Shown: positions 1 through 10,975, counted from the first letter of the stretch. The stretch is DNA of 64,000 bases from Desulfovibrio sp. A2 (GCF_000226255.1 NZ_AGFG01000065.1:7503-71502), one strand, 5' to 3'. The notes: generated by a model not told the origin, from the letters alone. Translations and numbers: made by a program.

Positions 1-2
1 AC

Positions 3-431
3 GGCCGCCCGGTCGACGACATCGACGCGGCCCGGCTGCACGACGGGGCGCGGTTGTCACTGGCCACGGCCCTGCCGGGGGCGGCGGGCATAGCCATGCG
101 CCGCAACAGTCCCTACGCCGCGCTGCGGTCGGCCATCACCCATCACGAACAGGGCGGCGGCACGGAGGCGCGGAACGCGTCCGCTGACGCGCCGCGCCAG
201 GGGCGGGTGCACCTGCGGCTGTTCAACTTGGTCATGCGCGACCACGCGGCGCGGCTGCTGGCCGCCGGGGTGGAGGCCCCGGCCGGGGGGGTTGCCCGGT
301 ATCTGGCCGGGGATGAAGCGGGCGAGGTGTGGCTGGACGACGCCCGTTGCGAACGCGAGGCGGCCTTGCGGCGGCTGGCGGAACACCCCGACGGCTCCGT
401 GCGGCTTGTGGTGGAGATCGCCGAGGCATGA
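3..431 (+). CDS. 3' end of an unrecognised protein gene (start outside window)
   Basis: The frame is open from base 3 and ends with TGA, giving 142 visible residues. The true start probably lies left of the window, because the frame continues without a stop to the edge; a TTG at 54 is possible but has no clear ribosome site. The protein is rich in Ala, Arg and Gly, with no membrane segment and no motif I recognise. The last 60 residues look like a small folded domain (alternating hydrophobic and charged residues, ending VRLVVEIAEA). It converges on the next gene, and a hairpin lies between them. Function unknown. Confidence 0.6.
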   Translation, partial: GRPVDDIDAARLHDGARLSLATALPGAAGIAMRRNSPYAALRSAITHHEQGGGTEARNASADAPRQGRVHLRLFNLVMRDHAARLLAAGVEAPAGGVARYLAGDEAGEVWLDDARCEREAALRRLAEHPDGSVRLVVEIAEA

Positions 432-477
432 CAGGCGGACGGGCCGTCCGTATCGCACCGTGCGCCGCAAGGCGTGC

Positions 478-510
478 AAAAAGGCCCTGACGCGCGTCGT
501 GCGCGTCAGG
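478..510 (-). terminator. intrinsic terminator of the 561-1124 gene
   Basis: A perfect 10-bp stem (CCTGACGCGC at 486-495 with its complement at 501-510, loop of 5) is followed on the minus strand by GCC and five T residues (AAAAA on the plus strand at 478-482). It lies 50 bases after the stop of the minus-strand gene and between two converging genes. Confidence 0.7.
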
Positions 511-560
511 ACCCTGTGCATGCGGGATGCCGGGCGGGCAGCGGCCCGACCCGGAAAACG

Positions 561-1124
561 CTAGTCCTTGCCCGGCTCGTAGCCGGGCAGCACGATGGAC
601 GAGGGCGCGCCCGCCGCGCCGGAGCCCTTGGGACAGTCCTTGAGCAAGCTGCATATCTCGCAGCCGCCCTTGAACGGAAAATGGGTGACCACGGCGTAAC
701 GGCGTGACAGGGTGGGGCCGTCGCCGGTGTAGGGCAGGCCCTCGGCTTCCAGCGCGGCGCGCAACTTGTCGGTGGGCTTGGGCGCGGGGGCGCAGCCTAC
801 GTCCTCCACCTCGGGCAGCAGGGTATGCACGGCGCTCATGACCATGGTCTGGGCCAGGGAGTTGATGATGAAGGCGTCGGAGGGGGAGTTTTCCCACGCC
901 TCGTCCACGTCTTCCTCCACTGCGGCGTCCAGCCAGACCACCAGGTACTGGATCTTGCCGGTGTCCACGCGCAGGGCGTGCAGCTTGTCCATCCAGGCTT
1001 CCCAGCGCTGCATCAGGCGGTTCATCACCTCTCCGCCGATGCGCGTCTCCTGGCTGGTGTTCATCAGCAGCTCCACGTCGAAGTAGGGCTGCACTTCCAG
1101 CGTTTCAGCACTATGTTCCGCCAT
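561..1124 (-). CDS. conserved-looking hypothetical protein with a C-terminal cysteine cluster
   Basis: 187 residues, starting at an ATG preceded by AGGAGA at good spacing; a longer open frame upstream has random composition and is not used. The protein is acidic in its middle (DAAVEEDVDEAWE, residues 66-78) and ends with four cysteines: C111 and the group C155, C158, C164 in GGCEICSLLKDCPKG. That could bind a metal or an Fe-S centre, which is inference only. No signal peptide or membrane segment. I do not recognise the family. It is transcribed alone, ending at a terminator 50 bases downstream. Confidence 0.75.
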   Translation of the reverse strand: MAEHSAETLEVQPYFDVELLMNTSQETRIGGEVMNRLMQRWEAWMDKLHALRVDTGKIQYLVVWLDAAVEEDVDEAWENSPSDAFIINSLAQTMVMSAVHTLLPEVEDVGCAPAPKPTDKLRAALEAEGLPYTGDGPTLSRRYAVVTHFPFKGGCEICSLLKDCPKGSGAAGAPSSIVLPGYEPGKD

Positions 1125-1500
1125 GTCCCTGTCTCCTGGGGTTATGCTCGTGTGGGTGCGCGGTGCGACGCGCCGGGGCGCGTGCCCTTGGGCGCGCAGG
1201 CGTCGATGCGGCCGCAGCGCAAGTCGCGCGGCATGGGCCGTCCGGCGTCGTCGTGGACGAGACTTTGCGCGAAAGGCGCGGGGCGCGTCAAGACACAAGG
1301 GCACGAAGAACCACGCGCGCCGCGCGGGGAGCGCGGGCGGAAGCAAGGGGGCGGAAAGCACGCAGGCGGGGCATCCGGTTTGTGCCGGGACCGGTTTGTG
1401 ACGCGGCGGACAGATGCGCGCGGCGGCGGACACGACAATTCCTTCCGTGCGCCCGCATGACGCCCGGATGCCGCGCTGCGGTCAGCGGCGCGTTGGGTGG
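1125..1500. other. 376-bp intergenic region, no gene seen
   Basis: Between two minus-strand genes. It is very G+C rich and the open frames crossing it have no ribosome site or protein-like composition. It must contain the promoter of the 561-1124 gene; a TTGACG-like -35 can be read on the minus strand near 1285, but without a convincing -10. Confidence 0.4.
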
Positions 1501-1992
1501 CTACTGGACGAAGTAGCGCTCCATGAGGGCATGGCTGCCGGAATCGCCGCCGATGAAGGCCGCGCCCACCCGCGTCGAGCCCTTGCCGCGCTCGTTGCGT
1601 GAACTGCGGCAGCGCATGCGCACCGGCGGGTTGCTGTCGTCCAGCCGGAAGATGACTTCGAATTCGCCATCGGCCAGGCGCACGTCCAATTCGGAATTGG
1701 GGGGCATGCGAAAGCCCACGCCGTTCAACGATATGTCGTACAGTTCCACGGGCTGGTAGCGGCCGTAATGGCCATCCGGCTCGGTGACGTACACCACCCC
1801 CGGCAGGCGGATGGGGTGGCGTTCGAAGGCGCGCCTGTCCGCGTCGTCGCGTGCTTTGGCGTCGCGGCGCAACAGGTAGCGTTCCAGCAGCCCCTCCACG
1901 AGGGCCGTCGTGGTGATGCCCATTTCTTCCGCGGCGGAATCTATGCGCTTCAGCAGGTCGTGGGCGATGCGGAGTTCGCGGAATCTTCTCAT
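1501..1992 (-). CDS. PilZ-domain c-di-GMP receptor with an N-terminal ribbon-helix-helix-like segment
   Basis: 163 residues; ATG preceded by GGGAGAG. The C-terminal half carries the PilZ signature that binds cyclic di-GMP: RHPIR (R58 and R62, the RxxxR motif) and DISLNG (D86, S88, G91, the D/NxSxxG motif). Residues 5-42 resemble a CopG/Arc-type ribbon-helix-helix or a short helical dimerisation segment (RIAHDLLKRIDSAAEEMGI), so the protein could couple c-di-GMP to DNA or partner binding; that is inference. It diverges from the sigma-54 activator gene across a 505-bp region. Other c-di-GMP proteins lie nearby (HD-GYP at 7.1 kb, GGDEF-EAL at 16 kb). Confidence 0.85.
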   Translation of the reverse strand: MRRFRELRIAHDLLKRIDSAAEEMGITTTALVEGLLERYLLRRDAKARDDADRRAFERHPIRLPGVVYVTEPDGHYGRYQPVELYDISLNGVGFRMPPNSELDVRLADGEFEVIFRLDDSNPPVRMRCRSSRNERGKGSTRVGAAFIGGDSGSHALMERYFVQ

Positions 1993-2497
1993 GACGGCTC
2001 TCCCGGGTTGTCTACAAAAGGCAGACAAAGACGCTTGCCGCCAAGACATGAAAAGTCCGTGCCATTCGATGTCGAGGAAAATGCCATTCCAGATTTTATT
2101 ATTTAAAAGCAACGTGTTATGTGTTTCATGGTGAGCCTGTTTCATCGGTTGAACGCACCGTGCTGGTCCGGCCGGACCACATTTCGTCCGGACAAACTGG
2201 ACTGCGGGGCGGAATGGGGGCTGTCAGGCGGGGAAAAGGGCGGACAATGTTGTCTGGCGTAAATCTAGACCCCTTTCCGAAAAAATAATGCTGTGGCATA
2301 ACATATGGACAGCTTCACGCGGGGTTGACCGCGTTGGCTGAAGGGGGGGGCTGCCGCATCGGCGGGTGTCCGGTGCGGCATTTCCGGATTTTCCGGAACC
2401 AGAATGGAAGCATCCGGGTTGCGCGGGGCCTGCGGACAGGCCGCGCGGCGCCAGGGCGTACTACGGGGCACGGGCGGCAGCGCCGGTGAAAGGGACC
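1993..2497. other. divergent control region between the PilZ and sigma-54 activator genes
   Basis: 505 bp with no gene. It has the lowest G+C stretch of this part of the window (about 2085-2125), likely holding the PilZ-gene promoter, and a G-rich part closer to the activator gene. It contains the palindrome annotated at 2164-2179. An in-frame extension of the activator gene to 2366 exists but lacks a ribosome site and protein-like composition. Confidence 0.4.
2164..2193. promoter_or_regulatory. operator-like palindrome with an adjacent half-copy
   Basis: TGGTCCGGCCGGACCA (2164-2179) is a perfect 16-bp palindrome. The shorter palindrome GTCCGGAC follows at 2186-2193, so the GTCCGG word occurs twice within 30 bases of a divergent promoter region. 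This suits a dimeric DNA-binding protein. No regulator can be named. Confidence 0.35.
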
Positions 2498-4144
<1,647 letters not shown>

Positions 4145-4493
4145 CGCATCCGCGTCTTGCCCCGGCTCCGGCTCCGTGCCCGCTCCCGGTCTGATTCCCC
4201 CTTCGCCGCCTTTCCATATGCGGGGCTGTGCCGCACGCTTCGCCCATCCCCCCCGTCCCGCCCAAGCCCCAATCCGTCAGTCCGCCAGGCGGCCAATCCG
4301 TCCGGTCTGCCCGCGTTTTCCGCCCCGCGCCTGCTCCCGGCATGCCCGGCCCGCCGCCCCCCCCCCGCGCGCGGGGCTTTCGGTGCATGGGGCGCGACAA
4401 CCATCAGACATTTCTGTTACATGAAGGGCAAGGCTGGCCGTCGTCCGGCTGCCGTCCCCGATGCGGCCATGCGCCTGAAGAACACGTGTTCCC

Positions 4494-4520
4494 TAATGTT
4501 CGTGAGCAGTTGTCCGATAA
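4494..4520 (+). promoter_or_regulatory. sigma-28 (FliA)-type promoter of the chemoreceptor gene
   Basis: TAATGTTC (4494-4501), 11 bases, then TCCGATAA (4513-4520). This matches the flagellar sigma-28 pattern TAAAGTTT-N11-GCCGATAA at 6 of 8 and 7 of 8 positions with exact spacing, about 40 bases before the chemoreceptor ATG. The rest of the 415-bp gap (4145-4559) holds no gene I can support. Confidence 0.7.
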
Positions 4521-4559
4521 GTGCAGTACACACTCATCCTGTTACAGTGCGAGGCGTGC

Positions 4560-6593
4560 ATGAAGCTGACGATTCTTCGCAAATTGCTCGTCATGGTCAT
4601 CTGTATAGTGCTGCTTACGGCAGCCGCCATTTTCGGCACGGCCCACCATTTCATGACGCGCGGCTTCGCCGATGAATCGGCGCAGGCGGTGACCCGGTTG
4701 CGCGACGTGGTGGCGCGCAACATTGGCGACCGGTCCAGCAAGTTTCTGGAGGAAGTGAACCTGGTGGCCCAGCACGCGGAATTTTCCGCGGCCGTGGCCG
4801 AGGGCGATGGCGCGCGCGCGGCGGAACTGGCCAAGCGGCTGATGCGCGACGTGGGGTCGGACTTCATGACCGTCACCGACGCCAAGGGCAACGTACTGGC
4901 GCGCGGGCATTCGGACAAGACGGGCGATTCGGTGCTCGACCAGGACACCGTGCGCCGCGCCCTGCGCGGCGAGGCCAGCGTGGGGGTTATCGCGGGCACG
5001 GTGGTGCCGTTCACCCTGCGCGCGGGCGCGCCCATCCGCAGGGACGGCAAGGTGGTGGGCACGGTGGCCATCGGCGCCTCGCTGGTGCGCGAGGGCTTCG
5101 TGGACGACATCAAGTCGTTCACCGGCCTGGAGGTTACCGTGTTCAAGGGCGACACGCGCGTCATGACCACCATCGTGCGCGACGGCAAGCGGGCCATCGG
5201 CACGCGCATGGACAACCCCAAGGTGATGGAGACGGTGTTCAACGCGGGCAAGACGTTCCTTGCGCGCAACCTGATCCTGGGCAGCGAATACGAGACGGCG
5301 TATTGGCCCATCCTGGACATGGAGGGCAAGACCATCGGCATGTGGTTCATCGGCATGCCGGTGGCCAGCATCATCGCCGCGCAGGACCGGGTGACCCATT
5401 CCTCGCTGGTGGTGATGGCGGCGGTGCTGCCGGTGATGATCGTGGTGGCGTGGCTGTTGGCCCGCGCCCTGTCGCGGCCCATTTCGCGCACCACCGCCTA
5501 CGCCACGGCCGTGGCCGCAGGAGACCTGGGGTCCGAACTCACGGTGCGCACCGGCGACGAGGTGGGCCAGTTGGCAGACGCCCTGCGGTCCATGGTGGGC
5601 ACGCTGAAGGACAAGATAGGCGAGGCGCAGGAACAGAGCCGCCTTGCGGCGGAAGAGACGGAAAAGGCCCGCCAGGCCATGGCCGACGCCGAGGCCGCCC
5701 GCGCCCGTGGCGAACAGGCCCGGCGCGAAGGCATGCTGCACGCCGCGCGCGAACTGGAAGGCATCGTGGACATCGTTTCCGCCGCGTCGGAAGAGCTTTC
5801 GGCGCAGATAGAGCAGTCGTCGCGCGGGGCGGAACTGCAAAGCCGCCGCACCGGCGAGACCGCCGTGGCCATGGAAGAGATGAACGCCACGGTGCTGGAG
5901 GTGGCCCGCAGCGCCGGGCTTGCCGCGGACACCGCCAACGACGCCAAGGCCAAGGCCACGGCCGGGTCGGGCATCGTGGACGCCATGATCGACGGCATCG
6001 GCGTGGTGCAACGCCATTCCGAGGCCCTGAACCGCGACATGGATTCCCTGGGCAAGAGCACCGAGCGCATCGGAGCCATTCTGGGCGTGATTTCGGACAT
6101 CGCCGACCAGACCAACCTGCTGGCGCTGAACGCCGCCATCGAAGCCGCGCGCGCAGGGGATGCCGGGCGCGGCTTTGCCGTGGTGGCCGACGAGGTGCGC
6201 AAGCTGGCCGAAAAGACCATGACCGCCACCAAGGAAGTGGGCGAGGCCATCGGCGGCATCCAGCAGGGCGCGCGGGTAAGCATCGCCCAGGTGGGCGAGA
6301 CGGCTCGCGAGGTGGAAAGCGTTACCGGCAGGGCGCGCGAAGCGGGGCAGTCGCTGGGGGCCATCGTGGCGTTGGCCGATTCGGTGTCCGACCAGGTGCG
6401 TTCCATCGCCACCGCCAGCGAGCAGCAGTCCGCCGCGTCCGACGAGATCAACCGGGCCGTGGAGGAGGTCAACCGCATCTCCACCGAGACCAGCGACGCC
6501 ATGCGTCAGTCGGCCCAGGCCGTGACCGAGCTTGCGGCCCAGGCCCAGCGCCTGAAGGCCATCATCGAGCAGATGCAGCGCGAAAACGCCTGA
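4560..6593 (+). CDS. methyl-accepting chemotaxis protein with a periplasmic Cache-type sensor
   Basis: 677 residues. ATG at 4560 is followed at once by a membrane helix (about 8-26); an upstream in-frame ATG would put extra residues before it. A periplasmic domain of about 250 residues follows (about 30-280), with Cache features ([16 protein letters not shown], then [16 protein letters not shown]). Next are a second membrane helix (about 283-305), HAMP (about 306-360), and a long coiled coil with the conserved signalling tip around residues 508-550 ([20 protein letters not shown]). It would pass ligand signals to CheA/CheW. There is no C-terminal methyltransferase-docking pentapeptide. The sigma-28-like promoter upstream ties it to the motility regulon. 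Confidence 0.93.
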   Translation: MKLTILRKLLVMVICIVLLTAAAIFGTAHHFMTRGFADESAQAVTRLRDVVARNIGDRSSKFLEEVNLVAQHAEFSAAVAEGDGARAAELAKRLMRDVGSDFMTVTDAKGNVLARGHSDKTGDSVLDQDTVRRALRGEASVGVIAGTVVPFTLRAGAPIRRDGKVVGTVAIGASLVREGFVDDIKSFTGLEVTVFKGDTRVMTTIVRDGKRAIGTRMDNPKVMETVFNAGKTFLARNLILGSEYETAYWPILDMEGKTIGMWFIGMPVASIIAAQDRVTHSSLVVMAAVLPVMIVVAWLLARALSRPISRTTAYATAVAAGDLGSELTVRTGDEVGQLADALRSMVGTLKDKIGEAQEQSRLAAEETEKARQAMADAEAARARGEQARREGMLHAARELEGIVDIVSAASEELSAQIEQSSRGAELQSRRTGETAVAMEEMNATVLEVARSAGLAADTANDAKAKATAGSGIVDAMIDGIGVVQRHSEALNRDMDSLGKSTERIGAILGVISDIADQTNLLALNAAIEAARAGDAGRGFAVVADEVRKLAEKTMTATKEVGEAIGGIQQGARVSIAQVGETAREVESVTGRAREAGQSLGAIVALADSVSDQVRSIATASEQQSAASDEINRAVEEVNRISTETSDAMRQSAQAVTELAAQAQRLKAIIEQMQRENA

Positions 6594-6670
6594 CGGGGCG
6601 CGGAGACCCCATTGGCTCATGGCAGCGGGCGGGGCAAGCCCGGCGCGGTTTTGAAGAATATGGAAACAAC

Positions 6671-6706
6671 GACCGGGGCCGTCCCTTGCAAGGGGACGGT
6701 CCCGGT
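6671..6706 (+). terminator. hairpin after the chemoreceptor gene
   Basis: GACCGGGGCCGTCCC pairs with GGGGACGGTCCCGGTC across a short TTGCAA loop, about 80 bases after the stop. There is no T run, so it is either a weak terminator or a 3'-end stabiliser. The next gene is on the opposite strand. Confidence 0.45.
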
Positions 6707-6850
6707 CATGCATTGGCGGCGCGGGCCAGGGGGGCGCCGGAATCTTTCGTTGTTCGCGGGGTGTGCGCCGCGTCGTACTCCGTTGACCGTGCAATTCCCG
6801 CCAGGGTTCGCCCGCGCGGGCGTGGGGACGGCGAGGGCCGGGCGGGCTGG

Positions 6851-7075
6851 CTAGCCCCCGCCAACGGCGGGGAACAGGCCCAACTGGTCGCCTTCGGCCA
6901 GGCGCGCTTGCGGGGTGACGTGCACCCCGTTGACGAAAAGTATCTTCACGTCGTCCGGCGCGATGCCAAGGCGCTGCATGGCCTCGGCCACGTCCGCCCC
7001 TTCCGGCAGGTCCAGCGTGCCGCCGGGCGGGCTCTTGCGGGCCAGCGTGGCGAAACATTTCACATGGATGAGCAT
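6851..7075 (-). CDS. MoaD/ThiS-family ubiquitin-like sulfur carrier
   Basis: 74 residues with the beta-grasp pattern of small sulfur carriers and a C-terminal glycine run (PAVGGG). The terminal Gly-Gly is adenylated and thiocarboxylated in MoaD (molybdopterin) and ThiS (thiazole) proteins. VKILFVNGVHV is typical of MoaD-like relatives. Its ATG lies inside the last codons of the upstream response-regulator gene (16-base overlap, different frame), so translation is probably coupled. No moaE, moeB or thi gene is adjacent, so the pathway is open. Confidence 0.8.
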   Translation of the reverse strand: MLIHVKCFATLARKSPPGGTLDLPEGADVAEAMQRLGIAPDDVKILFVNGVHVTPQARLAEGDQLGLFPAVGGG

Positions 7076-8157
7076 ACGGCGTGTCCGTTCTTCAGTTGGC
7101 GCAGCACGGCGGCCACGTCGGGCAGGTCGGCGTGGTTGCCGCGCAGCAGTTCAAGGCAGGCGTCCACCGCATCCGGGTCGTACAGTCTGCCGCTGTTGTT
7201 GGAAAGTTCGTCCATGGCCGCCTCCAGGCAGTGGGCAGGGCGGTAGGGGCGGTGCGAGCACATGGCCTCGGCCACGTCGGCCACGCCCAGGATGCGCGCG
7301 CCGGGCAGAAGGTCGCCGCCCGAGATGCCGTGCGGGTAGCCCGAGCCGTCCAGCCGTTCATGGTGCTGCAGCACCATGCGCGCCACCGGGTGGGGAAAGG
7401 GGATGCTTTCCAGAATGTCGTGCCCGAACTGGGGGTGCTGGCGCAGGAAGGCCATTTCGTGGGCGTCGAGCACGGTGGGCTTCAACAGGTACTGGGCGGG
7501 GATGCACAGCTTGCCGATGTCGTGCAGCATGCCCGCCACCCGCACCGATTCCACCTGTTCGTCGGTCATGCCCAGCCGCCGGGCCATGGCCGTGGCCAGT
7601 ACGGTGACCCGTGCCTGGTGGGTGCCGGTATAGGCGTCCTTCAGGTTGGTGACCCGCGACAGGGAGTCCACCGTGGCTTCCAGCAGGCCGCTGAGCTGGA
7701 CGTAGGCGGCGCTGAGTTCGCGGGTGCGGTCTTCGATGCGCGCCTCCAGTTCGGCCCGGTAGGCTTCGTTTTCGGCCAGCAGGCGGGAACGCTCGAGGCA
7801 GCGTTCCACCGTGTGCTCCAGCGCCCCCATGTCCTCCACGGGTTTGGTCAGGTAGTCCCAGGCCCCTTCGCGCAGCGCGGCGACCGCGTCGCGCAGCACC
7901 CCGGTGCCGGAAACAACCACCACGGGCGTGCCCCGGCCGGAAGCCGCGATGGCCCGGATGACCGACAGGCCGTCCAGCACCGGCATGCGCAGGTCCACCA
8001 GCACCAGGTCCGGCCTGTACGCTTCCCACGCGTCCAGCCCCGCGCGGCCGTCCCCGGCCTGCAGCACCTCGTAGCCGCTGTCCGACAGGAAGTCGGACAG
8101 CGAACCGCGAACCTGCGGGTCGTCGTCGATGACCAGGATGCGGGGCGGCGTGGACAT
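7060..8157 (-). CDS. response regulator with HD-GYP domain (c-di-GMP phosphodiesterase)
   Basis: 365 residues. Receiver domain 1-120 is canonical: D11-D13 acidic cluster, phospho-acceptor D55 (LVLVDLRMP), K105 (LTKP). A coiled linker (about 120-165) leads to an HD-GYP domain with LHDIGK (H212, D213), HHERLDGSGYP (H265, H266, G273-P275) and RPYR (303-306). Family members degrade cyclic di-GMP with a metal centre, here probably under control of a sensor kinase not present in the window. The start used is MSTPPRILVIDDD, the normal receiver N-terminus; its ribosome site is weak (ACGGA). Next downstream is the MoaD-like gene, overlapping by 16 bases. Confidence 0.92.
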   Translation of the reverse strand: MSTPPRILVIDDDPQVRGSLSDFLSDSGYEVLQAGDGRAGLDAWEAYRPDLVLVDLRMPVLDGLSVIRAIAASGRGTPVVVVSGTGVLRDAVAALREGAWDYLTKPVEDMGALEHTVERCLERSRLLAENEAYRAELEARIEDRTRELSAAYVQLSGLLEATVDSLSRVTNLKDAYTGTHQARVTVLATAMARRLGMTDEQVESVRVAGMLHDIGKLCIPAQYLLKPTVLDAHEMAFLRQHPQFGHDILESIPFPHPVARMVLQHHERLDGSGYPHGISGGDLLPGARILGVADVAEAMCSHRPYRPAHCLEAAMDELSNNSGRLYDPDAVDACLELLRGNHADLPDVAAVLRQLKNGHAVCSSM

Positions 8158-8500
8158 GGCGTGTTCCGTGGCCGTGGCGGGTTGGGGGAAGGGCGCGGCC
8201 CATGGCCGGAGATGCGGGACATGCCGGGCCGGGCCGGACCGAGCCGGGCCGTAGCCGGGGCTGATTGACCGGAAGCGGGGCACATGCCCGCGAGGTCCGT
8301 GATACTCGGGCGAGTATCGAGTATGCGAACCCTAGCAGGGCGCGGCGCACGCCGCAAGGGGCAGATGGAGCAGGCAAGCGGGCGCGCGGCAAAAGGCCGC
8401 GCCTTGGGGCGTCCGCAGGGCGCGCGTCACGCAGAGCATGCACGTCACACGCAGCGGGGCGGGGTGCTTGCCGCGCCGAGTCAGCATGCCTGGCGGGAGG
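8158..8500. other. 343-bp intergenic region before the HD-GYP gene
   Basis: No gene seen. It contains the 18-bp palindrome annotated at 8301-8318 and probably the HD-GYP promoter, because the gap separates that gene from the GAF/PAS gene on the same strand. Confidence 0.4.
8301..8318. promoter_or_regulatory. palindromic site upstream of the HD-GYP regulator
   Basis: GATACTCG-GG-CGAGTATC, with a third GAGTAT word directly after it (8319-8324). It lies about 145 bases before the HD-GYP start. It may be an operator or a small hairpin. No binding protein can be named. Confidence 0.3.
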
Positions 8501-9412
8501 TCACGCCGTGGGGCGGCGGCCCAGCACTCCGCGCAGGCCGGTGCACAGACCCTCGTGTATGCACGGGGTAAGGTGCATCACGGCCGGGAAGGTGGCGCCC
8601 GAGGCGTGCATGGCCTCGCAGGCCAGCGCGGCGGGCTGGCCGTTGCGCAGCGTTTCGGCGATGGCGGCGGCCATGCGCGGCCGGTCGTCCGGTGCCAGCA
8701 GGTCCAGCAATCCGGCCGACGGGGGCAGGGCCGCCGGGTCGAGCCCGAACTGCGCGGCGGCGGCGCGGTTCAGCGAGCGCAGGATGCCCGCCGGGTCGGT
8801 TTCGAACACGGTGACGGACAGCGTGTCGATGAATTCGCGCTGGCGGCGTTCGTGCTCGCGCAGCAGGCGGTACAGCTCGAAGCTCTCGATGGCGTTGGCG
8901 CAGTGCTTGAGGATGAGCGAGAGCAGCGAAAGCAGGATGCCCGAAAGGTTCTTTTCGGTGCGCGGCATGGCCCCGATGAACATGCCCCGCACGCGCGAGG
9001 TGGTGGCCAGCACGCTGAGCACCAGCCTGTGGCTGTTGTCTGAGGAATATACGGTGATGGGCCGGTTTTCGCGCACGGCCAGGGCGAACACGCCCGTCTC
9101 GATGAGCCGCTCCACCTCGTGCTCGATGGCCGGGCCTTCCTCGCTGGGGCGGCACAGCCCCAGCACGAAGTCCGAGGTGTGCTCGTCCACCAGGTAGAAG
9201 GCGGTGACGGAAAACTGCACCAGTTCGCCGATGCGGGCCACCGCCTCGTCCAGCAGGGCGGAGGGTTCTTCCAGCCGGTTGATGCTGGTCTGGAAGTCGC
9301 CGAGGTTGAAGGCCATGTCCAGCACGTCGAGCGTGAACCGGGCCTGGTCCTCCAGGTGGCGCAGCCGGGCGTGCAGGCCCGCGCTGCCGAAGGTGGGGTC
9401 GTTGTTACTCAT
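8501..9412 (-). CDS. GAF-like plus PAS sensor protein without an output domain
   Basis: 303 residues. About 30-190 is a GAF-like sensor region (SALLDEAVARIGELVQFSVT, then AFYLVDEHTSDFVLGL) and about 195-300 a PAS domain introduced by a helical linker (LREHERRQREFIDTLSVTVF). No kinase, GGDEF, HD or helix-turn-helix follows, so it probably works by binding a partner. Its start overlaps the end of the HDOD gene by 8 bases, which suggests translational coupling and a shared task with that protein. Confidence 0.7.
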   Translation of the reverse strand: MSNNDPTFGSAGLHARLRHLEDQARFTLDVLDMAFNLGDFQTSINRLEEPSALLDEAVARIGELVQFSVTAFYLVDEHTSDFVLGLCRPSEEGPAIEHEVERLIETGVFALAVRENRPITVYSSDNSHRLVLSVLATTSRVRGMFIGAMPRTEKNLSGILLSLLSLILKHCANAIESFELYRLLREHERRQREFIDTLSVTVFETDPAGILRSLNRAAAAQFGLDPAALPPSAGLLDLLAPDDRPRMAAAIAETLRNGQPAALACEAMHASGATFPAVMHLTPCIHEGLCTGLRGVLGRRPTA

Positions 9413-10631
9413 GTGTTTCCAGGAACCTGATGATTTCCAGCACCTGATATTCCATCTGGTTGGCCGTCTGCACCACCGCGCCGGGGGGCAGGCCCAGGGC
9501 CGTCCAGCCTTCGTCGGACAGCGGCGGCACCAGCACCTCGCCGCTGGTGCCGTAGCACAGGGCGTTGGCCAAAAGGTCGGACACGGCCATGATGGCCGGT
9601 TCGCTGCTGCCGCTCGTGCTTTCCGGCGTATGGTGGCGCTGCACGTTGCGTTCGAGCGAGACCGGGCATTTCCATTGCCGCAGGATGGCCCCGCCCATCT
9701 CGTCGTGGGTGAAGCCGACGATGTCGCGTTCCAGCGAGCGCACGGTGGTCCCGCGCGAACGGGCCTCTGCCAGCAGCAGCCGCCCGTGGTCGGGCAGTTG
9801 CCCGTAGATGGCCAGCCGCCCCATGTCGTGCAGCAGCCCGGCCACGAAGAACCGTTCGCTGTTGCTCATGCGGTGCAGCCCGGCCAGAATGCGCGCGGCA
9901 ACGCCGCAGGCGATGGAGTGCGTCCAGAAGGCGCGCATGTCCACAAGGTCCTGCGGCACGCCCCGGAAGGCCGTGACCACGCTGACCCCCATGGCCAGCG
10001 ACACCAGTTGGTTGGTGCCGATGATGGACACGGCGCGGGTGATGGTTTCGATGCGCGCCCGCAGCCCGTAGTAGGCGCTGTTGGCGATGCGCAAGAGGCG
10101 CGCCGAAAGGTCGGTGTCCTTGGAAATGATTTCTGCCGCGTCGGCGGCGGAACTGCGCGGGTCGTTGACCACCTCTACCAGGCGGTGGAACACGCTGGGC
10201 AGGGTGCCGAAGCGCATGTCCTCGCGCAGCACCGCCTCCAGGGTCACCGGCCGTGGGGCCGGGTCGGGCCGCATCGGGCAGGGGGCCTCGCCGGGGGCGG
10301 GGGGCCAGGGTGCGGGCGTTGCGGCCAGGCGCAGGGCGCAGTGGCGCATCAGCGCGGCCACGTGCGGGTTGGCGGCGTCGTGCAGGCGGAAGTGGGCGCG
10401 GGTGCGCTCCATGGCCTCGTCGAAGCGGGCGGCCACGGTGGGCGGCATGCCTCCCTCGCCATCCTCCTCGCCGATGACGGCGGCCTCGGTGACGCCCCAT
10501 ATCTTGAGTATGCGCAAACCCGCGGGCGACAGCACGTCGCCGCACTTGAACAGCAGCCTGCCGTTGCCGTCGCGGATGTCGTCCGCCACGCGCATGCCGG
10601 GCTTGAGGTCGGTGATGCTGATGCGTGTCAT
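9405..10631 (-). CDS. HDOD-domain signalling protein
   Basis: 408 residues; ATG at 10631 preceded by ACGGAG. The N-terminal 60 residues (MTRISITDLKPGMRVADDI) form the small beta domain often found before HD-type domains. The HDOD domain spans about 130-340, with ISKDTDLSARLLRIANSAYYG and GLLHDMGRLAIYG. HDOD proteins resemble HD phosphohydrolases but usually act as signalling scaffolds in motility and c-di-GMP systems; here an HD pair (LLHDMG) is retained, so activity cannot be excluded. It is first in a minus-strand run with the GAF/PAS protein. Confidence 0.85.
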   Translation of the reverse strand: MTRISITDLKPGMRVADDIRDGNGRLLFKCGDVLSPAGLRILKIWGVTEAAVIGEEDGEGGMPPTVAARFDEAMERTRAHFRLHDAANPHVAALMRHCALRLAATPAPWPPAPGEAPCPMRPDPAPRPVTLEAVLREDMRFGTLPSVFHRLVEVVNDPRSSAADAAEIISKDTDLSARLLRIANSAYYGLRARIETITRAVSIIGTNQLVSLAMGVSVVTAFRGVPQDLVDMRAFWTHSIACGVAARILAGLHRMSNSERFFVAGLLHDMGRLAIYGQLPDHGRLLLAEARSRGTTVRSLERDIVGFTHDEMGGAILRQWKCPVSLERNVQRHHTPESTSGSSEPAIMAVSDLLANALCYGTSGEVLVPPLSDEGWTALGLPPGAVVQTANQMEYQVLEIIRFLETHE

Positions 10632-10975
10632 GCGGCTCCGTGCGGGGCTCCGTTCGGTGTTCCGTCGTGTGTGGGCTTCCGGGCGGGCGGCCGCCTGCGT
10701 GGTGATCCTGCGCCGTCCGGCGTGGCGTGCCCGGCGAGGGGCATGACGGGCGACACGGACCCAATGCATACTACAGGAAATGGCCGGGCGCATGCAACCG
10801 CGTTGCCGCACGGCGCGTTGCTTCCCCTTCGGGGCGAGTTCTGGTAGGTACGTGCCCGGAGTGCGTGCCCCGGCATGCATATCCGAAATCCGTCGCGCGC
10901 AGCCGCGAGGCACGGCGGGCGGCGTCACCCGGCGGGGCATTCTTTCATCGCGCATCCTGTACGCGCCGCGTTCGT

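Noticed and set aside
561..1433. N-terminally extended version of the 561-1124 protein
   Set aside because: The extra 103 residues are Arg/Pro/Ala-rich shadow sequence, whereas the internal ATG at 1124 has a strong AGGAGA site.
2366..2497. Upstream start for the sigma-54 activator
   Set aside because: The 44 added residues are Pro/Arg/Gly-rich and precede the natural receiver start MADVLVIDP, which has its own ribosome site.
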